Positions 1 through 10,645 of a DNA stretch of 64,000 nucleotides are shown piece by piece. The DNA is taken from contig OZ238992.1 of assembly GCA_965183885.1 (NCBI GenBank), positions 1,798,001 through 1,862,000 of the forward strand, read 5' to 3'. A program made the position numbers and the translations under genes. Origin of the DNA: UWMA-0277 sp965183885 (GTDB lineage Bacteria > Bacteroidota > Bacteroidia > Flavobacteriales > BACL11). Within the stretch, counting starts at the first letter, position 1, and each line of letters opens with the position of its first letter. A model generated the notes under the pieces. The model was not told the DNA's origin, did not search any database, and worked only from the letters and a program-made list of their open reading frames with translations.

Positions 1-26
1 TAATAAAAGGGTAAATATCTGTTTTC

Positions 27-554
27 TCATAGTTCTAATTTTGTTTGTAAATATAATTTTTTATTCTCTAAGTTTAATAATCTTTTTTTAGTTGTTAACC
101 CACCTCCATAACCTGTAAGCTTTCCATCTGAACCAATAACTCTGTGGCAAGGTATAATTATAGCGATAGCGTTTGCTCCATTTGCAGCAGCCACTGCTCT
201 AACTGCTTTTTTATTATGTATTGCTTTTGCAATATCTAAATAGGAGGCAGTATCTCCATATTTTATATTTAATAGGGCTTCCCAAACTGATTTTTGAAAG
301 TCAGAACCAACAAGTAGTGTTGGAAGATCAAACTCTTCTCTTTCTCCTAAGAGATATTCTTCAATCTGTTTTTTTGTTGTGTTTAATAGTGCATTTTCTT
401 TTTCTTCAAATTCAGTATTTAAAGTTTGTTTTAGTCTATTGTCTACAATAGTTCTCATTTTTCTGTAACGAAAATCTAATAAACAGAGTTTGTTGTTATA
501 GCTTCCTAGTATAAATTCTCCAATTTTTGTTTTATGGTATTGAATTTCTATCAC
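27..554 (-). CDS. ogt: Methylated-DNA--[protein]-cysteine S-methyltransferase
   Basis: This 175-residue protein is predicted to remove O6-alkyl groups from guanine in DNA by a suicidal transfer to its own cysteine. The active-site motif PCHRV lies at about residues 135-139 with the acceptor Cys136. It is followed by a GYGGGL segment typical of the family, and an AANGAN stretch precedes it. The length matches single-domain Ogt/MGMT proteins, and there is no Ada-type N-terminal zinc domain. It is the last gene of a minus-strand run after icmF and a GNAT gene, and it directly abuts the GNAT gene, so it is probably cotranscribed. Family assignment is firm; the exact substrate range is not known from sequence. 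Confidence 0.93.
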   Translation of the reverse strand: MIEIQYHKTKIGEFILGSYNNKLCLLDFRYRKMRTIVDNRLKQTLNTEFEEKENALLNTTKKQIEEYLLGEREEFDLPTLLVGSDFQKSVWEALLNIKYGDTASYLDIAKAIHNKKAVRAVAAANGANAIAIIIPCHRVIGSDGKLTGYGGGLTTKKRLLNLENKKLYLQTKLEL

Positions 555-1049
555 TTAGACTATTTTTGCCATTATATAGTCGTTATCAAATTTTCCATCA
601 ATGAGGTAAGCGCTTTTTTTTTCGCCTTCAATTTCAAAGCCTACTTTTTTATAAAGATTAATTGCAATAGTATTATTTACAGAAACATCTAGGTCAAAGC
701 GCTTGATACCCTTTTGTTTTCCTTTTTCGACTAATTTTTTTAGAAGTTTTGTTCCAAGACCTTTTCCAGTATACTCTTGTAAAACAGCAATGGCAATATG
801 CATACAGTGTTTTCTTCTATTTTCTGTAAAAGTGCCTCCCCAAATAAAACCAACTAATTTCTTCTCATGCTCAACTACATAAGTGATTGTGCCTCTTTCT
901 TTCCCTTTTTGGATAATCTTTCTTTCCTGCTCAACTGTAGTTTTACGCTCTCCTGCTTCATAAAGTAGGAAGGGAGTTTCTGCATCAGTTGTATTGATTA
1001 GCATTAAGAAGTTTTCAGCATCTTCTATTTGTAGTTCTCTTATTTTCAT
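555..1049 (-). CDS. GNAT family N-acetyltransferase
   Basis: This 164-residue protein is a single GNAT domain, expected to transfer acetyl from acetyl-CoA to an amine. The acetyl-CoA pyrophosphate-binding loop is visible as GKGLGTKLL near residue 105, followed by a hydrophobic beta strand and the NLYKKVGFE segment that ends most GNAT folds. The sequence does not reveal whether the substrate is a protein N-terminus, a polyamine or an antibiotic. It sits 2 bases after icmF and abuts the alkyltransferase gene, so the three are probably one transcript. Confidence 0.88.
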   Translation of the reverse strand: MKIRELQIEDAENFLMLINTTDAETPFLLYEAGERKTTVEQERKIIQKGKERGTITYVVEHEKKLVGFIWGGTFTENRRKHCMHIAIAVLQEYTGKGLGTKLLKKLVEKGKQKGIKRFDLDVSVNNTIAINLYKKVGFEIEGEKKSAYLIDGKFDNDYIMAKIV

Positions 1050-1051
1050 TG

Positions 1052-4000
1052 TTACATATTCCTTCTGTATTGTCCACCAACTTCAAATAAGGCATCAGTA
1101 ATTTCACCTAAAGAACATACTTTTGAAGCATCTATTAGTAAATCAAAGATATTTTCATTTTGTATAGCTGCTTGTTGTACTTTTTCTAGCATTTCTTGAG
1201 CTTTATCTTTATGTCCTTTATGCAACTGCTCTAACATTGTAATTTGATATTTTTTCTCTTGCTCAGTAGCTCTAATTACTTCCTTAGGAATAATAGTAGG
1301 GGAACCTTCTTTATTTAAGAAAGTATTCACTCCAATAATTGGATATTCTCCAGTATGTTTTAAGTGTTCGTAATGTAAGCTTTCCTCTTGTATTTTACTT
1401 CTTTGGTACATTGTTTCCATTGCTCCTAAAACACCACCTCTTTCAGTAATTCTGTCAAATTCAGTTAATACAGCTTCTTCAACTAAATCTGTTAGCTCTT
1501 CAATAATAAAAGCTCCTTGTATAGGGTTTTCATTTCTTGCTAAACCTAGTTCTTTATTAATGATAAGTTGGATAGCCATTGCTCTTCTTACTGATTCCTC
1601 AGTAGGAGTTGTAATTGCTTCGTCATAAGCATTGGTATGTAAAGAATTACAGTTGTCATAAATAGCATATAATGCTTGTAATGTAGTTCTGATATCATTA
1701 AAGTCAATTTCCTGTGCGTGTAAGGATCTACCAGAAGTTTGAATATGGTATTTTAACATTTGTGCTCTTTTATTAGCACCATATTTATTCTTCATTGCCT
1801 TAGCCCATAACCTACGAGCAACACGACCAATTACTGCATATTCAGGATCAACACCATTACTAAAGAAAAAAGATAAGTTTGGTCCAAATTCATTGATGTC
1901 CATTCCTCTACTTAGGTAGTATTCAACATAAGTAAACCCATTAGCTAATGTAAATGCTAATTGAGAAATAGGGTTGGCACCTGCCTCTGCAATATGGTAA
2001 CCTGAAATAGAAACAGAGTAGAAGTTTCTTACTCCATTATTAATAAAGTACTCTTGTACATCACCCATCATTCTTAGGGCAAACTCAGTAGAGAAAATAC
2101 AAGTATTTTGTGCTTGGTCTTCTTTTAGGATATCAGCTTGTACTGTTCCTCTTACTTTAGTTAAAGTTTCGGTTTTTATTTTTTGGTAAATAGTATCAGG
2201 AAGTACTTCATCTCCAGTTACCCCAAGTAAAAATAGCCCTAAGCCATTGTTTCCTTCTGGTAATTCTCCTTGGTACTCAGGTCTTAGTGTTCCTTTGCTT
2301 TTATAGATAGTAGCAATCTTATCTTCAACCTCTTCTTCTAAACCATTTTCTTTAATGTATTTTTCACACTCTTGATCAATAGCAGCATTCATAAAATAGG
2401 CAAGCATCATTGGTGCTGGTCCGTTTATGGTCATACTTACAGAAGTCATAGGATTTGCTAATTCAAAACCAGAGTAAAGTTTCTTTAAATCATCTAAACA
2501 GCAGATTGAAACTCCTGCATTACCAATTTTACCGTAAATATCAGGTCTTTTCCCTGGGTCATTACCATAAAGGGTTACAGAATCGAATGCTGTAGAAAGG
2601 CGCTTTGCAGGCATTCCTTGACTTACTAAATGGAAACGCTTGTTTGTTCTTTCTGGCCCTCCTTCTCCAGCAAACATTCTTGTTGGGTCTTCACCTTCTC
2701 TTTTAAATGGAAATAATCCAGCAGTATATGGAAACTCTCCAGGAACATTTTCTTGTAATTGCCATTGTAATAAATCTCCCCAACCTTCATATTTTGGTAA
2801 AGCAATTTTTGGAATTGAAGAACCTGACAGGGAAGTAGATTGTGTAGCAATAGATAGTTCTCTATCTCTTACCTTAAATTTAAATATTTTCTCATTGTAC
2901 TTCCTTTGTACAGTCTCCCAATTATCAATAAGAATTTTATTCTTAGGATCTAAATCTAACAGTAGTGTTTCATACTCGCTCTTTATTTGCAAGATTACTG
3001 CTTCTGAAGCACCTGAAAGAATCCCTAAAGACTTTTGAAGTGCATATAATTTTTGAGCAACTGCTTTTTGCTTGCTTGCCCATTTGTCATAAGCTCTATT
3101 GTTCTCAGATATTTCAGATAAGTAGCGCACTCTATTTGGAGGAATTACGAATATCTTTTCGCTCATCTCATCTGTAATCTCAAAAGTAGAATTGAATTCA
3201 CCAAGTTCTTTTTCAGTAAACTTATCAATTATTGCTTTGTAAAGTGAGTTAGCTCCCGGATCATTAAATTGTGAAGCAATAGTGCCAAATACAGGCATAT
3301 TATCCACATCTTCTTCAAATCGGTTATTGTTTCTTTGGTATTGTTTTTTTACATCTCTAAGTGCATCTAAGCTTCCTTTCTTATCAAATTTATTGATAGA
3401 AATAAGATCTGCAAAATCAAGCATGTCAATTTTCTCTAACTGAGTAGCAGCTCCATATTCTGGGGTCATTACATATAATGACACATCAGAATGTTCTAGT
3501 ATCTCAGTATCAGATTGTCCAATCCCAGAAGTTTCTAAAATAATTAAATCATAATTAGCTACTTTCAAAATATCTAAAGCATCATTTACATGAGCTGATA
3601 AAGCTAAATTAGCTTGTCGGGTAGCTAAAGAACGCATGTATACTTGGTCCGATTTAATAGCATTCATTCTTATTCTATCTCCTAATAGTGCACCACCAGT
3701 TTTTCTTTTTGATGGATCAACTGAGATAATAGCAATTTCTTTATTAGGAAAATCAATGATAAACCTTCTTACCAGCTCATCAACCAAAGATGATTTTCCT
3801 GCACCTCCAGTTCCTGTAATACCTAGTACTGGAGTAGCTGCTTTAGCTGCAATTTCTTTTATCTCATTTAGTATGCTTTTATGTTGGTCAGGGCAGTTCT
3901 CTGCTGCCGATATCATACGAGCAATAGCATTTACATTTTTATCTTTAATATCAGCTACTTCCCCTTCAAGTTGCTCACCAACTAAAAAGTCTGATTTTTG

Positions 4001-4420
4001 AATTAGGTCGTTAATCATACCTTGTAAACCCATTTCTCTACCATCATCAGGATGATAGATTCTTGTAATTCCGTATGCTTCTAATTCTTTTATTTCTTCA
4101 GGTAGTATTGTTCCACCTCCACCTGCAAATATTTTAATATGTGTTGCTTTTTTCTCTTGTAAAAGGTCATACATATATTTAAGATACTCTGTATGTCCTC
4201 CTTGGTAGGAAGTCATTGCAATTGCATTTGCATCTTCTTCAATAGCACAATTTACTACTTCTTCAACACTTCTATCGTGTCCTAAATGAATTACCTCACA
4301 TCCTGTAGCTTGTATAATTCTACGCATAATATTGATAGCTGCATCATGACCATCAAAAAGGCTTGCTGCAGTTACAATTCTTACTTTATTATTTGGGATA
4401 TATCTTTCTACTTGTTCCAT
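1052..4420 (-). CDS. icmF: Fused isobutyryl-CoA mutase IcmF (B12-binding, GTPase and mutase domains)
   Basis: This 1122-residue adenosylcobalamin enzyme should interconvert isobutyryl-CoA and n-butyryl-CoA. Three parts are visible in order. An N-terminal cobalamin-binding domain carries DGHDAA at about residues 23-28, where His25 is the expected lower axial ligand. A MeaI/MeaB-type GTPase chaperone follows, with P-loop GTGGAGKSS near residue 202, a Walker B region ending in ETSGIGQSD, and NKFD. A C-terminal mutase barrel starts near residue 560. The substrate loop reads GLFPFKR, as in IcmF, rather than the Tyr-containing loop of methylmalonyl-CoA mutase, so isobutyryl-CoA is the better call. 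A separate MeaB is encoded at 56323-57261 and probably serves another mutase. IcmF is first in a three-gene run with the GNAT and ogt genes. Confidence 0.93.
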   Translation of the reverse strand: MEQVERYIPNNKVRIVTAASLFDGHDAAINIMRRIIQATGCEVIHLGHDRSVEEVVNCAIEEDANAIAMTSYQGGHTEYLKYMYDLLQEKKATHIKIFAGGGGTILPEEIKELEAYGITRIYHPDDGREMGLQGMINDLIQKSDFLVGEQLEGEVADIKDKNVNAIARMISAAENCPDQHKSILNEIKEIAAKAATPVLGITGTGGAGKSSLVDELVRRFIIDFPNKEIAIISVDPSKRKTGGALLGDRIRMNAIKSDQVYMRSLATRQANLALSAHVNDALDILKVANYDLIILETSGIGQSDTEILEHSDVSLYVMTPEYGAATQLEKIDMLDFADLISINKFDKKGSLDALRDVKKQYQRNNNRFEEDVDNMPVFGTIASQFNDPGANSLYKAIIDKFTEKELGEFNSTFEITDEMSEKIFVIPPNRVRYLSEISENNRAYDKWASKQKAVAQKLYALQKSLGILSGASEAVILQIKSEYETLLLDLDPKNKILIDNWETVQRKYNEKIFKFKVRDRELSIATQSTSLSGSSIPKIALPKYEGWGDLLQWQLQENVPGEFPYTAGLFPFKREGEDPTRMFAGEGGPERTNKRFHLVSQGMPAKRLSTAFDSVTLYGNDPGKRPDIYGKIGNAGVSICCLDDLKKLYSGFELANPMTSVSMTINGPAPMMLAYFMNAAIDQECEKYIKENGLEEEVEDKIATIYKSKGTLRPEYQGELPEGNNGLGLFLLGVTGDEVLPDTIYQKIKTETLTKVRGTVQADILKEDQAQNTCIFSTEFALRMMGDVQEYFINNGVRNFYSVSISGYHIAEAGANPISQLAFTLANGFTYVEYYLSRGMDINEFGPNLSFFFSNGVDPEYAVIGRVARRLWAKAMKNKYGANKRAQMLKYHIQTSGRSLHAQEIDFNDIRTTLQALYAIYDNCNSLHTNAYDEAITTPTEESVRRAMAIQLIINKELGLARNENPIQGAFIIEELTDLVEEAVLTEFDRITERGGVLGAMETMYQRSKIQEESLHYEHLKHTGEYPIIGVNTFLNKEGSPTIIPKEVIRATEQEKKYQITMLEQLHKGHKDKAQEMLEKVQQAAIQNENIFDLLIDASKVCSLGEITDALFEVGGQYRRNM

Positions 4421-4442
4421 TTTCTTCTTTTATTTCAGATCG

Positions 4443-4450
4443 CAAATTTA
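4443..4450 (-). promoter_or_regulatory. Putative -7 promoter element (TAAATTTG) for icmF
   Basis: On the minus strand a perfect match to the Bacteroidota -7 consensus TAnnTTTG lies 22 bases upstream of the icmF start codon. I found no good TTTG -33 box at the right spacing. It would drive the icmF-GNAT-ogt run. Confidence 0.5.
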
Positions 4451-4519
4451 CATTTTTATTAGGATTTGAGAATTGACAATTAATTTGATATTTTTACCAA
4501 AAATAAAAACCTTATAAAT

Positions 4520-7255
4520 ATGAACAGAATCTTACTTTTTGCAATTGGATTAGCATTTTTTTCTTCTTGCTCAGAAACAAAAAATAAAGCAGCATTTTAC
4601 CCTTCAGACAATCCTGCTGAGCGTCAAGCTTGGGTTAATATGCGTTTAGCAGATCCTTTAACAGGTAAGGTTCCTAATAATATTAGAAGAAAGGAGATGA
4701 TTTTTGCTAAGACATTGCCTAAATCTTCAGTTATGTCTAAAGCTGTATGGAAGCATAGAGGGCCTTTTAATGTTGGAGGAAGGACTAGGGCTTTAGCATT
4801 TGATGTATTAGATGAAAATATAATTTTAGCTGGTGGAGCAACTGGAGGTATGTTTAGATCAATTGATGGAGGTCAGAGTTGGGATATGACTACAGATCCA
4901 AATCAGGAACATAGGATTTCATGTTTAACCCAGGATAGAAGAGCTGGAAAAGAAAATGTTTGGTATTTTGGTACAGGAGAAAATAGAGGTTCTTATTTAT
5001 CAGATGTTTCTGTTTATGGAAATGGAATATATAAATCAATTGATGGAGGTTTGTCTTGGGATTCTCTTTCGTTTACAACATCCAACACTCCAACTGTATT
5101 AGATGGAGATTTTGATTTTACTTTTAGTATTAAAACTGATATTAGTAATGATACTTTAGATGTAGTTTATGTAGCAACTAGAGGTGATATTTACAGAACA
5201 GAGGATGGAGGTACAAGCTGGAATAAAGAATTAGGGGGTGCTAACAATAATTACTTTCAATATACTGATGTTGATGTTACTACTACAGGTACAGTTTATG
5301 CTACAATAAGTAGTAATTGTACTGATAAAGGAATCTGGAGATCGGCTGATGGACAAAATTGGGTTAATATTACAGATTCCTTATTCTCTCCAGTTTATAG
5401 TAGAGTTGTTATTGGTATTAATCCTTCTAATGAAAACGAGGTTTATTTTTTAGCAGCTGAAACAAATAACCACGGACAGCATACAAATATATTCTTTGGT
5501 GGTGAAACTTGGACTTCTTTATGGAAATATGAATATATATCAGGAGATGGAACTGGTAATGGAGGGCAATGGACTGATTTATCAACAAATATACCAGCTA
5601 ATAATGTGCATTCATTTGATAATTTTAACCCTCAAGGTTCTTATAACATACATATAGATGTACACCCAACTAACCCAGATTTAATTGTAATTGGAGGGAC
5701 AAATTTATGGCGTTCAACCGATGGATTTACAACTCCTAATAACACAACAATTATTGGAGGGTATAGAGCAGGCTCTTCAGAAGGAGATGGAAACTGGGGG
5801 TCTTACCCAAACCATCATCCTGACCAGCATGAATTACTTTATTTGCCATCTAATGATAGTGTTTTGATAAATGGTAATGATGGAGGAATTTTTAAATCAT
5901 ATAATATATATGAAGATACTGTAGTTTGGGAATCACTAAATAATGGATACAATACTACTCAGCTTTATACAGTAGCACTTAGTAAAAATGCAAACTCTGA
6001 GGTATTGCAAGGTGGTTTACAAGATAATGGAAATAGAGTAACTTTTACTGATGAATCAGATGCAACTTGGAATATGCCATTTAATGGAGATGGATCATAT
6101 GCAGGAATTGCAGATAATGAAGAGGACTTCTATTTAACAATACAAAGAGGGGTAATGTATAAAATGAAGTTAGACACTAATGCAAATCGTGTTGCTTTTC
6201 AAAGATTAGACCCTAGCTCATGTGATAGTAATCAATACATGTGGATGAACCCAATGACTATGGATAATAATAATGATAATGTAATATATTGGTCGGAAGG
6301 AAATAGGCTTTGGAGAAATAATGATTTAGGAAATATAGCTTATAATAGTTCACATCAAAAATCAGACTTAGGATGGGATATGTTTTCTGATACTTTACAA
6401 AATAGTATGATAATTTCGGCAATTTCTACTTCAACAAATCCTGCAAATATTGTTTATTTAGGTACTCAAAGCAAAAAAATATATCGTATTGATAATGCAG
6501 ATGTTGGAGATCCAGCTATTGTTGAGTTATCTAATCTTTCAACTGGGAGTGGGTCATATTGTACTGATGTAGCAGTTAATCCTGATAATGCTGATGAAAT
6601 TATGGTTGTATATTCAAACTATAGTGTGTACTCTTTATTTCATAGTACTAATGGTGGGCAAAATTGGAAAAAAGTTGCAGGTAACTTAGAGCAAACTCCT
6701 AGTGGTGGTGGTAATGGCCCTTCATGTAGAACAGCTTTAATCATACCAATTGCTAATGACACTTTGTATCTAGTTGGTACAACGATAGGTCTTTTTGGTA
6801 CTACTACGCTTGATGGGCAAAATACTGTTTGGAAGCAAATTGGAAGTCAGGACATTGGATCAACTATTGTTGAAAATATAAAATACAGAGCAGCTGATGG
6901 CTTGTTAGTTGTAGGAACTTTTGGTAATGGCGTTTATCAAACAAATCTAACCTCAGCAAATGATTTGTTAACTGGAATTGAGGAACATAGCCTTTCATCA
7001 ATATTTGATTTTGAGGTATATCCAAATCCAGTAGCAACCACTACTAATTTAGTGTTTAACTCAAGTAAAGCAAGTGCTGTAAGTATTCATATTACTGATG
7101 AACTTGGAAGAAAAGTTAAAAGTACAATTAAAGTACAAGGGGCTTATGGAGAAAATAATATTGAAATTAATACTTCAGACTTAAAAAGTGGAATTTATTT
7201 TATTACTTTATTTATTGATAACCAGTCTGTAACGAAACAAATAATTAAAAAATAA
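4520..7255 (+). CDS. Secreted Asp-box (BNR) repeat protein with T9SS sorting domain
   Basis: This 911-residue protein is probably exported and attached to or released from the cell surface. The N-terminus has a hydrophobic signal ending in FFSSC, a lipobox with candidate lipidated Cys17. The body contains several Asp-box type turns (SIDGGQSWD, SIDGGLSWD, TEDGGTSWN, STNGGQNWK), typical of sortilin/BNR beta-propellers. The last 80 residues form a canonical T9SS type A domain, with VYPNPVA, an LGRKV turn, GIYFITL and a basic KK end. A lipoprotein signal plus a T9SS domain is an unusual pairing. The next gene starts in its stop codon (TAATG), so the two are probably translationally coupled. I see no catalytic motif; a binding or structural role is as likely as an enzyme. 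Confidence 0.85.
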   Translation: MNRILLFAIGLAFFSSCSETKNKAAFYPSDNPAERQAWVNMRLADPLTGKVPNNIRRKEMIFAKTLPKSSVMSKAVWKHRGPFNVGGRTRALAFDVLDENIILAGGATGGMFRSIDGGQSWDMTTDPNQEHRISCLTQDRRAGKENVWYFGTGENRGSYLSDVSVYGNGIYKSIDGGLSWDSLSFTTSNTPTVLDGDFDFTFSIKTDISNDTLDVVYVATRGDIYRTEDGGTSWNKELGGANNNYFQYTDVDVTTTGTVYATISSNCTDKGIWRSADGQNWVNITDSLFSPVYSRVVIGINPSNENEVYFLAAETNNHGQHTNIFFGGETWTSLWKYEYISGDGTGNGGQWTDLSTNIPANNVHSFDNFNPQGSYNIHIDVHPTNPDLIVIGGTNLWRSTDGFTTPNNTTIIGGYRAGSSEGDGNWGSYPNHHPDQHELLYLPSNDSVLINGNDGGIFKSYNIYEDTVVWESLNNGYNTTQLYTVALSKNANSEVLQGGLQDNGNRVTFTDESDATWNMPFNGDGSYAGIADNEEDFYLTIQRGVMYKMKLDTNANRVAFQRLDPSSCDSNQYMWMNPMTMDNNNDNVIYWSEGNRLWRNNDLGNIAYNSSHQKSDLGWDMFSDTLQNSMIISAISTSTNPANIVYLGTQSKKIYRIDNADVGDPAIVELSNLSTGSGSYCTDVAVNPDNADEIMVVYSNYSVYSLFHSTNGGQNWKKVAGNLEQTPSGGGNGPSCRTALIIPIANDTLYLVGTTIGLFGTTTLDGQNTVWKQIGSQDIGSTIVENIKYRAADGLLVVGTFGNGVYQTNLTSANDLLTGIEEHSLSSIFDFEVYPNPVATTTNLVFNSSKASAVSIHITDELGRKVKSTIKVQGAYGENNIEINTSDLKSGIYFITLFIDNQSVTKQIIKK

Positions 7256-8268
7256 TGAGAAAAGTATTATTTTTATTGTTAATAGTGCCATTTTTTGGAT
7301 TTTCACAAGTTACATTTTTAGTTGATTCAAATTTTGAGATTGCTTTAGTAAATCAAGGTTTAGATAATATGGTTGATGGTTATGTATTAAACTCAAGAAT
7401 TGATACTGTTGATACTTTAATTGTAGCGAATAGGAATATTTCAAGCTTAGTAGGGATATCAGGTTTTACAGCTCTTACTTATTTGGATTGTTCTTCAAAT
7501 AACTTAGACTCATTAGATGTTAGTACTAATAATCTAAAGTATTTTAATTGTTCAAGTAATAACCTTGATGAGATTGATATAACAGCGAACACAGGTCTGT
7601 TAGACCTTAAATGCAGCTTTAATAATTTTACAAATATAGATGTAAGCGAAAACACGGCATTGTTGTACTTTGAGTGTTATGAAAATCAACTAACACAGTT
7701 AGATATTAGCAATAATAGTTCCTTAATAGAGCTAAGGTGTAATAATAACTTATTAACGAGTTTAGATGTTCAAGGGATAGATATGTATGTACTTGTATAT
7801 GATAATAATAATATTACATCAATAGCAAATTTAGCAGATAACGTATCTCTAAAGCATTTAAGCTGCTCCAATAATAATATAGTGCAATTGGATATAACTA
7901 ACAATACAGCATTAAACTGGCTTTCATGCTCTAATAATAAGCTTTATAATCTTGATATTAGTAATCAACCAGATTTAGATTATTTGTTTTGTTGGAATAA
8001 TAATAATCTAAGTTGTATAAATGTTGGAGATGTTGCAGCAGCTAATGCTACTTGGACAGTTTGGAATGGGCAATCAGGAAATATAGATAATGATCATTAT
8101 TTTAGTACTAACTGTACTATCAATACTACTACTGATATCTTTAAAAATAAAGAAATATTTAAGGTAGTGAATATGTTTGGTCAGGAATGCAAGGGGATAG
8201 AGAATACACCACTTATTTATATTTATGATGATGGGACAATTGAGCGTAAAATGATTATTGAAAATTAG
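7255..8268 (+). CDS. Secreted leucine-rich-repeat protein with short C-terminal tail
   Basis: This 337-residue protein has a signal peptide (cleavage likely after FGFSQ) and about nine LRR-like units of roughly 21 residues containing LDxSxNxxLxxLxCxxN, as in internalin-type surface proteins. It ends in a segment of about 40 residues (KVVNMFGQE ... YIYDDGTIERKMIIEN) that resembles the second half of a T9SS domain but lacks the PNP motif. The same tail ends three proteins at 52734-56322. The start codon overlaps the stop of the upstream Asp-box gene. LRR arrays generally bind proteins or glycans; the ligand cannot be read from the sequence. Confidence 0.85.
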   Translation: MRKVLFLLLIVPFFGFSQVTFLVDSNFEIALVNQGLDNMVDGYVLNSRIDTVDTLIVANRNISSLVGISGFTALTYLDCSSNNLDSLDVSTNNLKYFNCSSNNLDEIDITANTGLLDLKCSFNNFTNIDVSENTALLYFECYENQLTQLDISNNSSLIELRCNNNLLTSLDVQGIDMYVLVYDNNNITSIANLADNVSLKHLSCSNNNIVQLDITNNTALNWLSCSNNKLYNLDISNQPDLDYLFCWNNNNLSCINVGDVAAANATWTVWNGQSGNIDNDHYFSTNCTINTTTDIFKNKEIFKVVNMFGQECKGIENTPLIYIYDDGTIERKMIIEN

Positions 8269-8370
8269 AATAATTAAGGCTACTTTCTGTAGTCAATATC
8301 TGTTTTCTAACTTTTTACTTTATTTATTGCGTTAGTTTTCATAGTTTTACTAGCTCTAAAAACAAAAACC

Positions 8371-10644
8371 ATGAAAAAAATATTTGCCCTATTATTTGTT
8401 ATTCTAGTATCTTTTAATTCAAAAGCAACTATTCATACTATACAAGTTTGGAATGGTTATATGCAGTTTTTGCCTTCTAGTTTAACAATTCAGCTTGGAG
8501 ATACTATTCAATGGCTGCCACTTGATCCTCCTACTATGTTTCATACTGTTACCTCTACTAGTATTCCTACAGGAGCAATAACGTTCAATCAAACATGGCA
8601 ATTGCCAGCAGATACCTTTTTTCAATATATCCCTCAAGTAGCAGGAGTTTATGCATATGAATGTACTCCGCATGTAACTATGGGAATGATAGGTGTATTT
8701 ACAGTAAATTCTTCATCTGTTGCTGGATGTACTGATAGTATTGCATTGAACTATAATCCTCTTGCTACTATTGATGATAGTAGTTGTGTTTATCCTTTAA
8801 TTCCTTTAAATTATGAAGACTTGTTCTTCTCAGAATATGGAGAAGGGAGTTCAAATAATAAATATTTTGAGATATTTAATCCTAGTAATGATACTGTTTC
8901 TTTAACAAATTACTTTTTTGCAAGAACAGTTAATGCTCCTACCACTGTTGGAGTTTATGAATATTGGAATGCTTTTGATTCAGGTGCTGTTATTCTTCCT
9001 AATGATGTTTATGTTGTAGCTCATACTGCAGCGGATCCTTTAATTTTAAATAGTGCTGATATGACCTTTGGTTCGTTTTCTAACGGAGATGATGGTTTGG
9101 CTTTAGTTTATGGTAATGAACCTAATAGTCCAATTGCTCCTGATGGGATTACTTATGCTATTTTGGATTGGGTTGGTGATTGGAATGGAGATCCAGGAAC
9201 AGGGTGGAATGTAGCTGGTGTAACTAATGCTACAGCTAATCATACGCTTATTAGAAAATGTTCACAAACTCAAGGAGATACTTCTTGGATTAATGCAGCA
9301 GGAACATCAGTTTCTAATTCATCTTGGCTTGTAAAACCCTCAAATTATTGGAATAGTTTAGGAATGCATAGTATGGGAGTTTCAACAAGTACAGCCTCTT
9401 ATACTTTATGTGCAGGGGGTAGTATTAGTGTAGGTAGTTCTAATTACTATGTTTCAGGAACTTATATTGATACTTTATTGAGTGCTATAGCTTGTGATAG
9501 TATTGTTACAACTAATTTAATAGTCCTTCCTGCAATTACCTATACAAATAATCAATCTATTTGTGCAGGGAATAGTATTATGGTAGGACCTAATGTTTAT
9601 AATGCTTCAGGAACTTATATTGATACTTTACTAAGTAGTATGTCATGTGATAGTATAGTAGTAACAAACCTTGTTGTAGGGGCAACAGTTAATATTACAA
9701 ACAACTATACTCTTTGTGCAGGCGATAGTATAATTGTGAATGCTAATGTATATAATATTTCTGGAGTTTATATAGATACCCTTTTAAGCACAGTTGCTTG
9801 CGATAGTATTATAACTACTAACCTTACAATAGCTCCAAATTATTCAATAACTAATACACTTACAATTTGTAGCGGAGAGGTAGTAACAATAGGTTCAAAT
9901 ACTTATGATTCTTCAGGAGTATATATTGATGTTCTAATTTCTTCAGCCTTATGTGATAGTACTGTAACTACAATATTAACTGTTTTGCCTGCTATTACTT
10001 CGGTTAATAACTATACTCTTTGTGTAGGTGATAGTTTATTAATAGGGAATATTATTTATACAAACTCGGGAACTTATACTAATACCTTTACAGCTGCTTC
10101 TGGTTGTGATAGTATTTCCACAATAAATCTAGATTATTACCAGCAACTGCCTCTTAATATAATTTCTGTTCCTAATCCTCCAGAGATTTGTTTAGGGGAT
10201 ACTATTTTGTTAGAAGCTTCTGCAGGTTTTATTTCTTATTCTTGGAATGTAGGAGGTTCTTCACATGTATTATATGATACGCCAACTACTGACACTTGGT
10301 ATATGGTAGAAGCTTTAGATTCAAATGCTTGTATTTCTTACGAAGATATTCATGTATATGTTGATTCTTGTATTACAGGGAGCAATCAGCAGCCTTTAAT
10401 AATTACAAAAGTATACCCAAATCCTGCAACAGATCAGTTAATAATTAATTTTGGTTTACACAATGAAGAAATTAATATGAAAGTGTTTAGTTTAACTGGA
10501 GAGTTAATGACTGAAGAGATAATAGGAGTAGAGCAAACAAGTACCCAGCTTATTATTGCAGAGTGGTCAGCAGCTGTTTACAGTATTTATTTATCTCAAG
10601 CTAATGGTAGTATTAAGACTAAAACATTTACAATTATAAGATAA
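8371..10644 (+). CDS. Secreted cupredoxin / lamin-tail / repeat protein with T9SS domain
   Basis: This 757-residue protein has a signal peptide (FNSKA). Residues 20-115 look like a plastocyanin-type cupredoxin: a His in TMFHTVTS plus YECTPHVTM would supply the His, Cys, His and Met ligands of a type 1 copper site. A short Cys-bracketed unit (GCTDSIALNYN to DDSSC) follows. Residues about 145-330 resemble a lamin-tail domain. Five repeats of about 50 residues then lead to an Ig/PKD-like segment (PPEICLGDTILLEA) and a T9SS type A domain (VYPNPATDQL). I infer a cell-surface or extracellular protein. Copper binding is likely but a redox role is not shown. It lies 102 bases after the LRR gene and may have its own promoter. 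Confidence 0.85.
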   Translation: MKKIFALLFVILVSFNSKATIHTIQVWNGYMQFLPSSLTIQLGDTIQWLPLDPPTMFHTVTSTSIPTGAITFNQTWQLPADTFFQYIPQVAGVYAYECTPHVTMGMIGVFTVNSSSVAGCTDSIALNYNPLATIDDSSCVYPLIPLNYEDLFFSEYGEGSSNNKYFEIFNPSNDTVSLTNYFFARTVNAPTTVGVYEYWNAFDSGAVILPNDVYVVAHTAADPLILNSADMTFGSFSNGDDGLALVYGNEPNSPIAPDGITYAILDWVGDWNGDPGTGWNVAGVTNATANHTLIRKCSQTQGDTSWINAAGTSVSNSSWLVKPSNYWNSLGMHSMGVSTSTASYTLCAGGSISVGSSNYYVSGTYIDTLLSAIACDSIVTTNLIVLPAITYTNNQSICAGNSIMVGPNVYNASGTYIDTLLSSMSCDSIVVTNLVVGATVNITNNYTLCAGDSIIVNANVYNISGVYIDTLLSTVACDSIITTNLTIAPNYSITNTLTICSGEVVTIGSNTYDSSGVYIDVLISSALCDSTVTTILTVLPAITSVNNYTLCVGDSLLIGNIIYTNSGTYTNTFTAASGCDSISTINLDYYQQLPLNIISVPNPPEICLGDTILLEASAGFISYSWNVGGSSHVLYDTPTTDTWYMVEALDSNACISYEDIHVYVDSCITGSNQQPLIITKVYPNPATDQLIINFGLHNEEINMKVFSLTGELMTEEIIGVEQTSTQLIIAEWSAAVYSIYLSQANGSIKTKTFTIIR
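9400..10135 (+). repeat. Five tandem repeats of about 50 codons inside the cupredoxin/T9SS protein
   Basis: Five consecutive units each run from a YTLCxGxSI-like start through VYxxSGxYxDTLLS to a CDSIxTTNLxV end, with two cysteines per unit. They are imperfect at DNA level, so this is an old protein-level repeat rather than a recent expansion. The paired cysteines suggest one disulfide per unit, which would make a rigid stalk between the N-terminal domains and the sorting domain. Confidence 0.85.
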
Positions 10645-10645
10645 T

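Noticed and set aside
1..26. Partial gene at the left edge
   Set aside because: Only 26 AT-rich bases remain before the ogt stop codon; no frame can be supported.
2640..3038. A 132-codon open frame opposite icmF
   Set aside because: It lies wholly inside the strongly supported icmF coding region and shows no family marks or start signals.
3636..4001. A 121-codon open frame opposite icmF
   Set aside because: It is the reverse-strand shadow of the GTPase domain codons.
4421..4519. Cobalamin riboswitch before icmF
   Set aside because: The gap is about 99 bases and lacks the conserved B12 box.
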